Below are positions 16,550 through 25,381 of a stretch of 64,000 nt of DNA, in pieces. The stretch's first letter is position 1. Each line of letters starts with the position of its first letter. The DNA comes from DASQPR01 sp963831705 (GTDB taxonomy: Bacteria > Actinomycetota > Actinomycetes > Mycobacteriales > Micromonosporaceae), in NCBI GenBank assembly GCA_963831705.1, contig CAWHRE010000010.1, positions 1,612,001 through 1,676,000 on the forward strand, read 5' to 3'. Under the pieces are notes generated by a model that had not been told where the DNA came from, did not search any database, and worked only from the letters and a program-made list of their open reading frames with translations. Position numbers and translations under genes: made by a program.

Positions 16550-17022
16550 ATGGACCCGTTCGATCGGACATTTCTCTTGGCGGCGAACGTTGCCGGGATC
16601 CCTATGGCCTCGATCAGTCGGCAGATTCCCCTGTTCAGGCACTGTGTGGGCTCGACCAGACCGTTCTCCTGCTGACCCGATGCGGTCAGCTCGACCGACC
16701 GCTCTCCGGTGATCTCATCGTGCTCTTGACCAAGACGCGCATGATCGTTACGTCGGAAAGCCGCTTCCTGCATCGGCCGCGAATCCATCTGGACGCCGCT
16801 GTCACCACGCTGCGTAATGTCGTTTGGACTGCCGACCAACTGCTGACGTCGATCGAGTTCTCGGCGACCGCCCCCGATGGTGCGCGAGAACGATTCATTG
16901 TCAAAGTCCGAAAGCCCGGCATGATCTGGCATCTGGAGGCGGCCCTCGGGTACGTCTTTCGCCCCTCCACGGTCGGCCTTCGCAAACTCGACATCACCAG
17001 CCGATTGACCGCGGCCGCGTAA
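16550..17022 (+). pseudogene. PH-like actinobacterial protein interrupted by a frameshift
   Basis: ATG at 16550 (GAGAAAG upstream) gives 41 codons, ending at TGA 16673. A second frame, without a start codon upstream, continues the same protein: ALCGLDQTVLLLTRCG, LIVLLTKTRMIVTSES, VVWTADQLLTSIEF, then KPGMIWHLEAALGYVFRP. This pattern (tRlvvT, VxWTaDp, WHLDAxLxxVF) is one I know from conserved PH-like proteins of unknown function in actinobacteria. Adding one G at the GG run at 16638-16639 joins the halves into about 157 residues (PLFR then ALCGLDQ). Either a -1 error or a real lesion; translation of the C-terminal part alone from GTG 16720 is a third option. Confidence 0.6.
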
Positions 17023-17040
17023 CTTCCGTTCGCTTTTTTC

Positions 17041-17087
17041 GCTCGGCCGGCAGGTGGGATCCTCCCCGGCTCACCTGCCGGCCGAGC
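17041..17087 (+). terminator. Long hairpin after the PH-like gene
   Basis: A 16-bp perfect stem (GCTCGGCCGGCAGGTG and CACCTGCCGGCCGAGC) with a 15-nt loop, 18 bp past the stop. No T-run follows. Confidence 0.65.
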
Positions 17088-17160
17088 CCCGGTCTTCTCT
17101 TACACAATCCGAACACTGCGGTGTTTAGGTGGTGCAGCGCGGACAAGACATCATTGTGCC

Positions 17161-17862
17161 GTGACTGATCAGCCCGGCGGCGTTCCCGGCAAGGGTCTCG
17201 TTCTCGTGGTCGAGGACGAGAAACCGATCGCCGACCTTGTCCGGATGTACCTGACCAGGGACGGATTCGGCGTACACGTGGAGAGCGACGGGATCGCGGG
17301 GCTCGCCGCCGCCCGGCGGATGCGCCCGGTCGCCTGCGTCCTCGACATCGGATTGCCCGGCCACGACGGTCTCGAGGTGTGCCGCCGCTTGCGCGAATCC
17401 GGCGACTGGACCCCGGTGATCTTCCTGACCGCCCGCGATGACGAGGTGGACCGGATCGTCGGGCTCGAACTCGGAGCGGACGACTACCTGACGAAGCCGT
17501 TCAGCCCTCGAGAGTTGGTGGCGCGCCTCAAGGCCGTGCTCCGGCGTACGGCCGGGCCACCCGACGTCGCGAAGGTACGCCAGGTCGGACCGGTGTCGAT
17601 CGATCCGAGCCGACGCCTGGTACTGGCCGGCGGCCTGCCCATCGCGCTGACGTCCACCGAATTCGACCTGCTCGCGCATCTGATGAATCGGCCGGGTCGA
17701 GTGTTCACCCGGGAGGAGCTGCTCGCCTCGGTCTGGGGCTACGCCGCCCACGCCGGCACCCGTACCGTCGACGTACACGTCGCCCAGCTGCGCGGGAAGC
17801 TCGGCGAAGCGGGTTCGATGATCCGTACGATCCGAGGTGTGGGCTATGCCGCAGACGCCTGA
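17161..17862 (+). CDS. OmpR/PhoB-family response regulator
   Basis: A 233-residue DNA-binding regulator. The receiver domain (about 12-125) has the acidic pair in VVEDEKPIADL, the phospho-acceptor Asp in CVLDIGLPG, the Thr in FLTARDD and the Lys in DYLTKPFSPREL. The C-terminal winged helix (about 140-230) has LTSTEFDLLAHLMNRPGRVF and RTVDVHVAQLRGKL, with GVGY at the end. It starts with GTG at 17161 and overlaps the histidine kinase gene, with which it forms a two-component pair. The signal and regulon are not evident. Confidence 0.95.
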   Translation: MTDQPGGVPGKGLVLVVEDEKPIADLVRMYLTRDGFGVHVESDGIAGLAAARRMRPVACVLDIGLPGHDGLEVCRRLRESGDWTPVIFLTARDDEVDRIVGLELGADDYLTKPFSPRELVARLKAVLRRTAGPPDVAKVRQVGPVSIDPSRRLVLAGGLPIALTSTEFDLLAHLMNRPGRVFTREELLASVWGYAAHAGTRTVDVHVAQLRGKLGEAGSMIRTIRGVGYAADA

Positions 17863-19357
17863 GTCGCTCTTCGAACCTACCGAGGCACTTCCGGCGACGC
17901 CGTTCCGGCAACCGCCCGCACCACCGGGACGAGCCGCGTTCGGACCGCCGCCACTGCCGCCTCGGCGGTCATCGCCGTTCACGAGGACGCTCACCGCCCG
18001 GACCATCCTCGCCACCTGCCTGGCCGCCCTGATCTCGGTGCTGGTCACCGCGCTCATCGCGTTCCCGCTCGCGCTGCGTGAGGGTGATGCGCAGGCCCGC
18101 GCCTCGCTGCATGACAAGGCATCGCTTGCGGTGGCGGCGCTGGAGACCCCGTCGGCCCGACCCGAGGCGGTAGCCCGCCGGCTGCGCCTGCAAAGCATCG
18201 ACATCTTTCTGATCCACAACGGTACGGCCGACCATCCGGGCCTCCCCGCTTCCGTGATCGCCGACGTCGCTTCCGGTCAGACCGTCACGAACAAGTCGGC
18301 GACCGTCAACGGCCGGAAGGTATTCGTCGAGGGGAGTCCACTCCCGGACGGAACGATCGGCGGCCCGAAGTCGGCCGGCGATGGCGTCGTGCTCGTACAG
18401 ACGAAGGCGGCGGCGATCGGTGGCAGCATCATCGCGCGGCTCGTCCTGGCCCTGCTCGCCGGCCTGGTCGCCGGCGGTCTCGCCGGTGCGTTGCTGGCAC
18501 GACGGCTCGCCCGGCCGATCCGCAATGCCGCGCTCGTGGCCGGCCGTCTCTCCGCCGGAGATCGCAACGTCCGGCTGCGCCCTGAGCCGCCGGCCGAGGC
18601 CGAGGATCTCGCGTACGCGCTGAACAATCTGGCGGCCGCGCTCGCGGTCAGCGAGGGCCGACAGCGCGACTTCCTGCTTTCCATCTCGCACGAGTTGCGT
18701 ACGCCGCTGACCTCGCTGAAGGGCTACGCCGAAGCGCTGGCCGACGGCGTGGTCGGGTCGGACGGCGCGCGCCAGGCCGGTCAGACGATGCTTGTCGAAG
18801 CGGGCAACCTGGAACGGCTCGTGACCGATCTGCTGTCGCTCGCGCGTCTGGAGGCGGCCGAGTTCCCGATCGAAACGGTGCCGGTCGAGCTGCTGACACT
18901 CGCGAACGACGTGGTCGAAGCGTGGTCCGGGCGCTGGGCGGCAAACGGACTGGTGCTGCGGACCGAGCTTCCGCAGGTACCGGTGATCGTGTACACCGAT
19001 CCCGGCCGACTCCGGCAGGTCATCGACGGCCTGCTGGAGAACGCGCTGCGAGTCGTACCGGCCGGGGCGCCGATCGTGCTCGCGGTACGCGGCCCGGGTC
19101 CGGCCACACCGCACTACGGATTCATCGAGGTACGTGACGGTGGACCCGGATTCACCGACGCCGACCTGGCCGTGGTGTTCGAGCGGGGCGCGCTCTACGA
19201 GAGGTACCGAGGCATCCGCAAAGTCGGGTCCGGCCTGGGCCTGGCGCTGGCGGCAGGCCTGGTCCGACGCCTGGGTGGCGGGATCGAAGCAGGCCATGCC
19301 CCCGAAGGCGGCGCCCGTTTCACGGTGGGCATGCCCGTGACTCATAGACCAAGTTGA
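17846..19357 (+). CDS. Sensor histidine kinase (HAMP, HisKA, HATPase)
   Basis: A 503-residue membrane kinase paired with the preceding regulator (17-bp overlap). The Pro-rich cytoplasmic N-terminus is followed by a first membrane helix (about 50-72), an extracytoplasmic sensor of ~95 residues, a second helix near 185-205, a HAMP linker (RPIRNAALVAGRLSAGD), the phospho-His box SISHELRTPLTSLKGYAE, and an ATPase domain with GLLENALR (N box), VRDGGPGF (G1) and GSGLGLALA (G2). The ATG at 17846 has GAGGTG 6 nt upstream. The final codons and the TGA stop lie at the left end of repeat copy b (AAGTTGATCC), so the C-terminus was set by that element. Confidence 0.94.
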   Translation: MPQTPESLFEPTEALPATPFRQPPAPPGRAAFGPPPLPPRRSSPFTRTLTARTILATCLAALISVLVTALIAFPLALREGDAQARASLHDKASLAVAALETPSARPEAVARRLRLQSIDIFLIHNGTADHPGLPASVIADVASGQTVTNKSATVNGRKVFVEGSPLPDGTIGGPKSAGDGVVLVQTKAAAIGGSIIARLVLALLAGLVAGGLAGALLARRLARPIRNAALVAGRLSAGDRNVRLRPEPPAEAEDLAYALNNLAAALAVSEGRQRDFLLSISHELRTPLTSLKGYAEALADGVVGSDGARQAGQTMLVEAGNLERLVTDLLSLARLEAAEFPIETVPVELLTLANDVVEAWSGRWAANGLVLRTELPQVPVIVYTDPGRLRQVIDGLLENALRVVPAGAPIVLAVRGPGPATPHYGFIEVRDGGPGFTDADLAVVFERGALYERYRGIRKVGSGLGLALAAGLVRRLGGGIEAGHAPEGGARFTVGMPVTHRPS

Positions 19358-19415
19358 TCCTGGGGTTAGTTGACGCGTCGACGGCGTGTCGCTCTTATAA
19401 CCTCAGGATCAACTT
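19351..19415. repeat. Palindromic intergenic element, copy b
   Basis: 65 bp with near-perfect 18-bp inverted ends (AAGTTGATCCTGGGGTTA and TATAACCTCAGGATCAACTT). The core, with GACGCGTCGACGGCGTGTCGC, is shared with copies c, d and e. The histidine-kinase stop codon is inside the left end. Confidence 0.8.
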
Positions 19416-19478
19416 CTCTTACATTGCTCGTACGTTCGGCGAACGGCGCGCACGCAATAGCCCGGCAGAGTGAAGCTC

Positions 19479-20057
19479 ATGAAGATAAGCAACCGTGTAC
19501 ATCTCGCAATTGCCACGGTGGCCCTCGGCGCGGTCGGCATGCTGGGCCTTGCCGGCTGCTCGGCCACTCCCAGCTACGCCGGTTCCCTGACACCGGAACA
19601 GACCGCGCTCACCGCCGCCGGATTCAGCGATGCCGACGTGACAGCGGCCAACTCGGCGCCCGACGTGACCGCGACGACCGCGCCCAGTACCACCGGTACG
19701 TCGAAGCACCCGCGGCTCAAGCGGCTCGCGATCCGCAAGCTCGCGCTGCGCGGCAAGGTCGAGCACGGCCAGGTGACGATCGAGACGAAGACCGGCGACC
19801 AGACGATCGACGTACAACGCGGCACGATCACCGCGATCAACTCCACGACGATGACGGTGAAATGCACCGACGGCTTCACTCTGACGTGGACGATCAGTGG
19901 GCCGCTCAAGGTCATCGAAGCCCGTACGCAGATCCAGCCGAGCGACGTCAAGGTCGGCGAACTGGTCGGCGTCGCCGGTACGCAGACCGGTGCGACCGCG
20001 ACCGCCAAGCTGGTCGTAATCCCGAACAAGCCGGCGAAAGCCGCCACCGGCTCTTAG
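19479..20057 (+). CDS. Secreted lipoprotein with DUF5666-like domain
   Basis: A 192-residue lipoprotein. The signal peptide ends at the lipobox LAGC, so the mature protein is lipid-anchored outside the membrane. A Thr/Ser/Pro linker follows, and the rest (about 85-185) is a beta-rich domain: GTITAINSTTMTVKCTDGFT, TWTISGPLKVI, then VKVGELVGVAG, a pattern resembling DUF5666 repeats. Function is unknown. It follows a two-component system and could be its target, but no shared promoter is seen. GTG at 19470 is an alternative start. Confidence 0.78.
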   Translation: MKISNRVHLAIATVALGAVGMLGLAGCSATPSYAGSLTPEQTALTAAGFSDADVTAANSAPDVTATTAPSTTGTSKHPRLKRLAIRKLALRGKVEHGQVTIETKTGDQTIDVQRGTITAINSTTMTVKCTDGFTLTWTISGPLKVIEARTQIQPSDVKVGELVGVAGTQTGATATAKLVVIPNKPAKAATGS

Positions 20058-20062
20058 CACAG

Positions 20063-20126
20063 AAGTTGATCCTGGAGTTATGAGCGCGACACACCGTCGA
20101 CGCGTCCACTAACTCCAGGATCAGCT
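20063..20126. repeat. Palindromic intergenic element, copy c
   Basis: 64 bp, inverted orientation relative to copies b and d. The ends are AAGTTGATCCTGGAGTTA and TAACTCCAGGATCAGCT. It lies between two convergent genes; here the upstream gene already ended with TAG 6 bp earlier. Confidence 0.8.
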
Positions 20127-20139
20127 GGGGTTTGGGGGA

Positions 20140-20973
20140 CTAGGAGCGGAGCTCGGCCATGCAGCATTTGACGCTGCCGCCGCCCTTCTTCAACTCGGCC
20201 AGGTCGACCAGGATCGGGTTGAAGCCCATGCCGGACAGGCGACGGCCGAGCGCGGTGCACTCCGAGTTCAGCAGGACGTTGTAGCCGTCGGAGACCAGGT
20301 TGAGGCCGAACGCCAAAGCGTCCTCCTCGGTCGCGATGATCGCGTCCGGGAACAGTTGCCGCAGCATGGCCTGTGACGACGCGGAGAACGCGTCCGGGTA
20401 GTAGATGATGTTGGCGTCGTCCAGCGTGGCGAGCGCGGTGTCCAGGTGGTAGAACCGCGGGTCGACCAGCTTCAAGGAGATCACCGGGCGGCCGAGGACT
20501 TCCTGAGCCTCGGCGTGGGCGGTGGGTTCGGTACGGAATCCGTACCCGGCAAGTATCAAGCCGCCGTGGGCGCCCGGTACGTAGGTGAAGTCGCCCTCAC
20601 CCTCGTTCGTCTCGGTCGGAGCGACGAAGCGCCACTCGTCTGGACGGCTTTCGTAGAACTCGCGGTGCGCTACGGCTTCCGCCATCCGCTGCGGGTACTT
20701 GAAGCGGGCCCCGTACACGACGCTGTCGACCGAGAACGCGCCGTTTGCGGCGAAGACCATGTCCGGCAGACCGGCGCCTGGGGCCAGCAAATGTACGGTG
20801 TGCCCGAGGTCGGTGACGGCGTCGCGCAGCATCGTCCACTGCTTGACGGCAAGCGCGGTGTCGACCGGCACGGTGGTGTCCATCCAGGGGTTGATGGCGT
20901 ACTCCACCAGGTAATTCTCTGGCGGGCACATCAGGAACGTCCGGGTGCGCATCTCGCGATCAACTGCCGTCAT
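20140..20973 (-). CDS. Dimethylarginine dimethylaminohydrolase-like amidinohydrolase
   Basis: A 277-residue guanidino-modifying enzyme with the five-bladed propeller fold. Key residues are visible: FAANGAF near the N-terminal strand, GEGDFTYV with the Glu/Asp pair, DPRFYHLDTALA with the catalytic His, and the catalytic Cys in GGSVKCCMAEL at the C-terminus. These hydrolyse methylarginines or arginine to citrulline plus an amine. The divergent AsnC-family regulator mirrors the Mycobacterium tuberculosis pair Rv2323c/Rv2324, suggesting a role in arginine/ornithine use. A TACTGT hexamer lies 8 nt before the ATG. Substrate (dimethylarginine or arginine) is not settled by sequence. Confidence 0.88.
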   Translation of the reverse strand: MTAVDREMRTRTFLMCPPENYLVEYAINPWMDTTVPVDTALAVKQWTMLRDAVTDLGHTVHLLAPGAGLPDMVFAANGAFSVDSVVYGARFKYPQRMAEAVAHREFYESRPDEWRFVAPTETNEGEGDFTYVPGAHGGLILAGYGFRTEPTAHAEAQEVLGRPVISLKLVDPRFYHLDTALATLDDANIIYYPDAFSASSQAMLRQLFPDAIIATEEDALAFGLNLVSDGYNVLLNSECTALGRRLSGMGFNPILVDLAELKKGGGSVKCCMAELRS

Positions 20974-20981
20974 GCTGACTA

Positions 20982-20987
20982 ACAGTA
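20982..20987 (-). promoter_or_regulatory. -10 hexamer of the DDAH-like gene
   Basis: TACTGT on the minus strand, 8 nt upstream of the ATG at 20973; no ribosome site is present. The 68-bp gap to the AsnC gene is the likely site of AsnC control. Confidence 0.45.
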
Positions 20988-21041
20988 GGTATGCTCCGCA
21001 GGCGATGACAGCTGGAAGTCTTGCGCGAAGGAGCCGAAACG

Positions 21042-21503
21042 TTGCAGATGGACGCGGTTGACCATCGAATCATTGCGTCGCTCGTCGCGGACGCCCGAGC
21101 CACGTACGCGGAGATCGGCGCGGTCGTGTCACTCTCCGCACCGGCCGTGAAGCGTCGGGTCGATCGGCTCCGCGCGGGGGGTGTGATCAAGGGCTTCACC
21201 GCGATTGTCGACCCGGCCGCGATCGGCTGGACCACCGAGGCGTTCGTCGAGCTCTTCTGTACCGGCCGGACCACGCCGGCGCAGATCGGCGCCGCGACCC
21301 GGCGGCATCCGGAGGTGATCGGCGCGTACACCGTCTCGGGCGATGCGGATGCGTTGATCCACCTGCGTGCAGCCGACATCACGCACCTGGAACAGGCGCT
21401 GGAACGCCTGCGTGCCGAGTCGTTCATCATCTCGACGAAGAGCATGATCGTGCTTTCGCGCCTGGTGGACTCGCCGGTGACCGCGGTGGCGCTGCCTCGG
21501 TAA
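21042..21503 (+). CDS. Lrp/AsnC-family transcriptional regulator
   Basis: A 153-residue regulator: an N-terminal helix-turn-helix (DHRIIASLVADARATYAEIG, then VSLSAPAVKRRVDRLRAGGVIKGF) and a C-terminal RAM/AsnC ligand domain (AFVELFCTGRTTP, then VIGAYTVSGDADALIHLRA). I chose TTG at 21042 because GAAGGAG sits 8 nt upstream; ATG at 21048 is too far from it. It is divergent from the DDAH-like gene and likely controls it in response to an amino acid such as arginine or ornithine. Confidence 0.9.
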   Translation: MQMDAVDHRIIASLVADARATYAEIGAVVSLSAPAVKRRVDRLRAGGVIKGFTAIVDPAAIGWTTEAFVELFCTGRTTPAQIGAATRRHPEVIGAYTVSGDADALIHLRAADITHLEQALERLRAESFIISTKSMIVLSRLVDSPVTAVALPR

Positions 21504-21507
21504 CGAC

Positions 21508-22596
21508 CTACAGATACATGCCGGTGTGAATGTCGTCCTCGACTTGGGGCGTACCGGTAGCGGGCGTATCCGTCTCCACGAAGAACCGCTTGCCTCCGAA
21601 CTCGCCGTGTAGCCGGTCGTCCAGTTCGTCCGCGAGTCCGGTCATCACCTGTACGGCCAGCATCAAGTGCGTCGCCTGGAAGTCACGCCCGAAAACCGGC
21701 ACCGAGGCCCAGACGGTCTTGTTCGCGTAGTAGAGCCGACCGATCGGCATCTTCGTCGTCAGATCGGACAACTTTCCGTACAGCTTCTCGGATGCCTCGA
21801 TCTCGGTCAGCACCGGCGAGAAGACGTCGACAAGCGACGGATTTTCCCGGATCCGGACGAACACCATGGCCGAACCGGATCGGATGCCGATGTCGCCGTC
21901 GCTGTCCACCACGAGCTTGTCCGGCGTCGTCCGCTGTACGCCGGCCACCACGATCGCGACCCGTTCGGCGAGCGACAGCTGCGGGTCTTCCAGCGCGGCG
22001 AACCCCTCCTCGCCGAGTCGGAGAAACTCCATCTCGGCCTGCTTCACCGACTTCGATCGGGCGGTGCCGAGCGATGCCACGGTGACGTCGGCTTCCTCGG
22101 CGTCGTGCGCGGTGTACGTGAGGAACGCCGGGTGGGGTGCCCCGTACACATCGCGCAGTGTCTTGGTCATGGTGACGGCGATCGCCGGCGCCTCGGTGAG
22201 CGGTCCGACCAACGCGAAGTCTTTGCCTGAGCCGTCCACGACCCCGGGCGGCGACCATCCGAGGATGATCATTTCGGCGACCGCGTCCCGGCTCAGCCGA
22301 TGACCCTCGGGCAGACCGGCGTTGCTCACCGCGAGCGCACCGATCCGGCCGTCCTGGTGGCGCTGGACGCTCACCTCGTAAATCGCGTGTCCGGTGCCGG
22401 TCGCGGTCGGGTCCAACGTGAGATCGACGTGATAACCGACCTCGAGATCGCGGATCACTCCGGCCAGCGCTCGTGCGAACTCGTGCCAGGCCGCGGTCAC
22501 CTTGTTCTTCAAGTCCGATGGCATCGACAGGTCGTCGAGCAGCAAGGAATCGGGCGCTTTTGCGTCCACAATCGATGTGGCGGCATCGTCCGGCAT
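21508..22596 (-). CDS. YbjN/type III chaperone-like domain protein
   Basis: A 362-residue cytoplasmic protein. The second half (about 205-345) has the pattern of YbjN/tetratricopeptide-chaperone-like sensory domains in actinobacteria: LVVDSDGDIGIRSGSAMVFV, VDVFSPVLTEIEASEKLYGKL, then LYYANKTVWASVPVFG. The first half may be a diverged repeat of the same fold. Function is unknown. ATG at 22596 has a GGAGGTGGG ribosome site 6 nt upstream. The gene is convergent with the AsnC gene (4 bp between stops) and divergent from the formate-dehydrogenase-like gene. Confidence 0.75.
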   Translation of the reverse strand: MPDDAATSIVDAKAPDSLLLDDLSMPSDLKNKVTAAWHEFARALAGVIRDLEVGYHVDLTLDPTATGTGHAIYEVSVQRHQDGRIGALAVSNAGLPEGHRLSRDAVAEMIILGWSPPGVVDGSGKDFALVGPLTEAPAIAVTMTKTLRDVYGAPHPAFLTYTAHDAEEADVTVASLGTARSKSVKQAEMEFLRLGEEGFAALEDPQLSLAERVAIVVAGVQRTTPDKLVVDSDGDIGIRSGSAMVFVRIRENPSLVDVFSPVLTEIEASEKLYGKLSDLTTKMPIGRLYYANKTVWASVPVFGRDFQATHLMLAVQVMTGLADELDDRLHGEFGGKRFFVETDTPATGTPQVEDDIHTGMYL

Positions 22597-22708
22597 GTAC
22601 CCACCTCCCGGGAACATCTGCCACCCTATCGCTCTTCGGGCCGAGCCTTCCGTGGCTGTCACTTTCCGTCTTCGGGACTAGGGTCAGAGGTTAAGTGGGA
22701 GGTACGAC

Positions 22709-25006
22709 ATGGCCAGGCGGGCACCAGAGGAAGACGTTGACGACCGGGATTTGAGTATTCGGGGCGTGAAAAAGGCGGCCGCCGGGGTCGGCGGGGTCGT
22801 ACACGGCGTAACGCCGGTCCTGGAGCAGGTCGGCATCGTCCGGGGTACGCGGACACTCCTCAAGCTGAATCAGGTCAAAGGTTTCGACTGTCCCGGCTGT
22901 GCCTGGCCGGATCCGGCCGAGGGCAAGCGTGCCCATGCCGAGTTTTGTGAGAACGGCGCAAAGGCGATCGCCGAGGAGGCGACACTGCGTCGGGTCACCC
23001 GGTCATTCTTCGAAGATCACTCGCTCGCAGACCTCGACGAAAAGTCCGACTACTGGCTCGGCCAGCAGGGACGGCTCACCGAACCGATGGTGGCGCGCGA
23101 CGGCGCGTCCCATTACGTACCGATCGGCTGGGACGCCGCGTTCGCACTGATCGCCGACGAGTTGCACGCGAACGCATCGCCGGACGAGGCTGCTTTCTAT
23201 ACATCCGGCCGCACGTCGAACGAGGCGGCGTTTCTCTACCAGCTGTTTGCCCGTGCGTACGGTACGAACAATCTCCCGGACTGCTCGAACATGTGCCACG
23301 AATCGTCCGGCACCGCATTGTCCGAGTCGATCGGCATCGGCAAGGGTTCGGTCAGCCTGGACGACATCCATGACGCCGCACTTCTCGTGATCGTCGGGCA
23401 GAATCCCGGGACGAACCATCCACGGATGCTGACCGCGCTGGAGAAGGCGAAGAAACGCGGTGCGCGGATCATCGCGGTCAATCCGCTGCCCGAAGCCGGC
23501 TTGATGCGCTTCAAGAATCCGCAGACCGTCCGTGGGCTCGCCGCCGGCGGTACGCCGTTGGCGGACTCATATCTCCAGATCCGGATCGCCGGCGATCTCG
23601 CGTTGTTCCAGGCGATCGCGTCACTGCTGATCCAGTGGGATGCCATCGATCACTCCTTCGTCGACACGTCAACCGCCGGATTCGCTTCCTACAAAGCCTC
23701 GCTCGAGTCACTCGATTGGGATGACGTCCTCGCCGCGACCGGACTGACTCGCGACGAGATCGAGGCGACCGCGCGTGCCTACGCCGAATCGCCCGCATCC
23801 ATCACGTGTTGGGCGATGGGCCTGACGCAGCGACGGGACTCGGTCGCCGCGATCCAGGAGATCGCGAACGTGCACCTGCTTCTCGGCCAGATCGGAAAAC
23901 CTGGCGCCGGCCTCTGCCCGGTCCGCGGACACTCCAATGTGCAGGGTGACCGGACCATGGGCGTCTGGGAGAAGCCCCCGCCGTGGGTCGGCTCGCTGAG
24001 CGAACGGCTCAACGTCAAAATCCCCCCAGAGCACGGGTACGACGTGGTCGGCACGATCCACGCGATGCGCGATCATCGGGTACGCGTCTTCGTCTCGATG
24101 GGTGGCAACTTCGCCGCTGCGACACCCGATACCGCGGTGACCGAGGCCGCGATCCGGAACTGCGCGTTGACGGTATCGATCGCGACGAAGCTGAACCGGT
24201 CGCACGCCGTGGTCGGCCATACCGCCCTGATCCTGCCGTGTCTCGGACGCACCGAACGCGACGTTCAGGCGAGCGGCGAGCAGTTCGTGACCGTCGAGGA
24301 TTCGATGTCGGCCGTACACGCGTCGCGGGGCAGTCTTTCACCGGCCGCGCCCGACCTCCGCTCCGAGGTATCGATCCTGTGCGGGATCGCCCGGGCCACG
24401 CTCGGAGATGAGTTGCCCTGGTCGTCGTACGCCGACGATTACCGGTCGATCCGCGAGGTGATCGCCGCCGTCATCCCCGGATTCCAGAACTTCGAGGAAC
24501 GCGTACGCACCGGCGCGGGCTTCGTGCTGCCACATCCGCCGCGTGACAGCCGTACGTTCCCCACCGCATCGGGCAAGGCGAACTTCATGGTCAACGAGCT
24601 GGTCGTCACGCGGGTACCGGCCGGGCGCCTGATCCTCTCCACGGTGCGCAGCCATGACCAGTACAACACCACTATCTACGGGCTGGACGATCGTTATCGC
24701 GGTGTCCACAACGGACGGCGGGTCGTCTTCGTGAACCCGGATGATCTGGCGTCATTGGGTATCGCCGACGGCGCGCTGGTCGACATCGTCTCCGAATGGG
24801 AGGACGGCGTCGACCGTCGTGTCACGGAGTTCCGGGCGGTGTCCTACCCGTCCGCTCGCGGATGCGCGGCAGCCTATTTCCCCGAGGCGAATCCGTTGGT
24901 GCCGCTCGGCTCAACCGCCGTCAAGTCCAACACCCCAAGCTCCAAGCAAATAATCATCCGCCTCGAAGGCCGCCCCAACCCTCCAGTTGATCCTGGAGTT
25001 AGTTGA
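22709..25006 (+). CDS. Molybdopterin oxidoreductase, FdhF/YdeP-type formate dehydrogenase alpha subunit
   Basis: A 765-residue molybdo-bis-MGD enzyme of the YdeP/FdhA-like group. It has an N-terminal FDCPGCAWPDP motif with a third Cys about 15 residues on, the FYTSGRTSNEAAFLYQ and CSNMCHESSG segments (the Cys near residue 196 is the likely Mo ligand), VIVGQNPGTNHPRML, PVRGHSNVQGDRTMG and the C-terminal cofactor-binding domain (LSTVRSHDQYNTTIYG, TPSSKQIIIRLEGRP). A GGAGG ribosome site lies 8 nt before the ATG. fdhD and mobA nearby supply cofactor handling, so formate is a plausible substrate. No electron-transfer subunit is adjacent. The last residues (VDPGVS) and the stop are encoded by repeat copy d. 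Confidence 0.9.
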   Translation: MARRAPEEDVDDRDLSIRGVKKAAAGVGGVVHGVTPVLEQVGIVRGTRTLLKLNQVKGFDCPGCAWPDPAEGKRAHAEFCENGAKAIAEEATLRRVTRSFFEDHSLADLDEKSDYWLGQQGRLTEPMVARDGASHYVPIGWDAAFALIADELHANASPDEAAFYTSGRTSNEAAFLYQLFARAYGTNNLPDCSNMCHESSGTALSESIGIGKGSVSLDDIHDAALLVIVGQNPGTNHPRMLTALEKAKKRGARIIAVNPLPEAGLMRFKNPQTVRGLAAGGTPLADSYLQIRIAGDLALFQAIASLLIQWDAIDHSFVDTSTAGFASYKASLESLDWDDVLAATGLTRDEIEATARAYAESPASITCWAMGLTQRRDSVAAIQEIANVHLLLGQIGKPGAGLCPVRGHSNVQGDRTMGVWEKPPPWVGSLSERLNVKIPPEHGYDVVGTIHAMRDHRVRVFVSMGGNFAAATPDTAVTEAAIRNCALTVSIATKLNRSHAVVGHTALILPCLGRTERDVQASGEQFVTVEDSMSAVHASRGSLSPAAPDLRSEVSILCGIARATLGDELPWSSYADDYRSIREVIAAVIPGFQNFEERVRTGAGFVLPHPPRDSRTFPTASGKANFMVNELVVTRVPAGRLILSTVRSHDQYNTTIYGLDDRYRGVHNGRRVVFVNPDDLASLGIADGALVDIVSEWEDGVDRRVTEFRAVSYPSARGCAAAYFPEANPLVPLGSTAVKSNTPSSKQIIIRLEGRPNPPVDPGVS

Positions 25007-25047
25007 CGCATCGACGGCGTGTTGCTCTGTTGACTCCAGGATCAACT
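24985..25047. repeat. Palindromic intergenic element, copy d
   Basis: 63 bp, same orientation as copy b, with inverted ends AGTTGATCCTGGAGTTAGTTGA and TTGACTCCAGGATCAACT. The preceding oxidoreductase gene reads into the element for seven codons and stops at its second TGA. Confidence 0.8.
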
Positions 25048-25346
25048 CTGGTCTTTCACCGTGTTGCTGCTCACCATCGGGAAGCGTTCGCGGGTCGGGT
25101 CGCACGAAGTCTTCGCCGTGTCCGTCCAGTTGCCGGTGGCACGGCCGTGACCTGGGCCTTTAGATAGCCGGCGCGGCGGTCACGTGTTCGGGTCAATGAT
25201 CCGGAAGGATTTCTGCGTCATAGCGCCGTTTCAGCTTCAGGATCACGGGACGGGCCGCATTGGGTGTCCCTCGACAGTGGCCTGACGGTGATCGACATGC
25301 CGGTGCCTCTTGCCGATCCTTGCCACAGCCGCGGCAACCATTACCT
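25048..25346. other. Gene-free stretch between two palindromic elements
   Basis: No intact gene is seen. On the minus strand, 25260-25208 reads RPVILKLKRRYDAEILPDH then stop, which vaguely resembles the end of a berberine-bridge-type flavoprotein, so the stretch may be decayed coding DNA. Flanked by copies d and f of the palindromic repeat. Confidence 0.35.
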
Positions 25347-25381
25347 CGATTGACGCACGCTCGATATCCGGGATCAACTTT
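25347..25381. repeat. Half copy (f) of the palindromic element
   Basis: ATTGACGCACGCTCGATATCC followed by GGGATCAACTTT: one end and part of the core of the element, with an internal deletion. The DUF6457 gene on the minus strand ends at the TGA inside its AGTTGATC end. Confidence 0.5.

Noticed and set aside
22597..22708. Molybdenum-cofactor riboswitch before the FdhA-like gene
   Set aside because: The gap is only 112 bp, contains a plausible promoter and no extended conserved fold that I can see.
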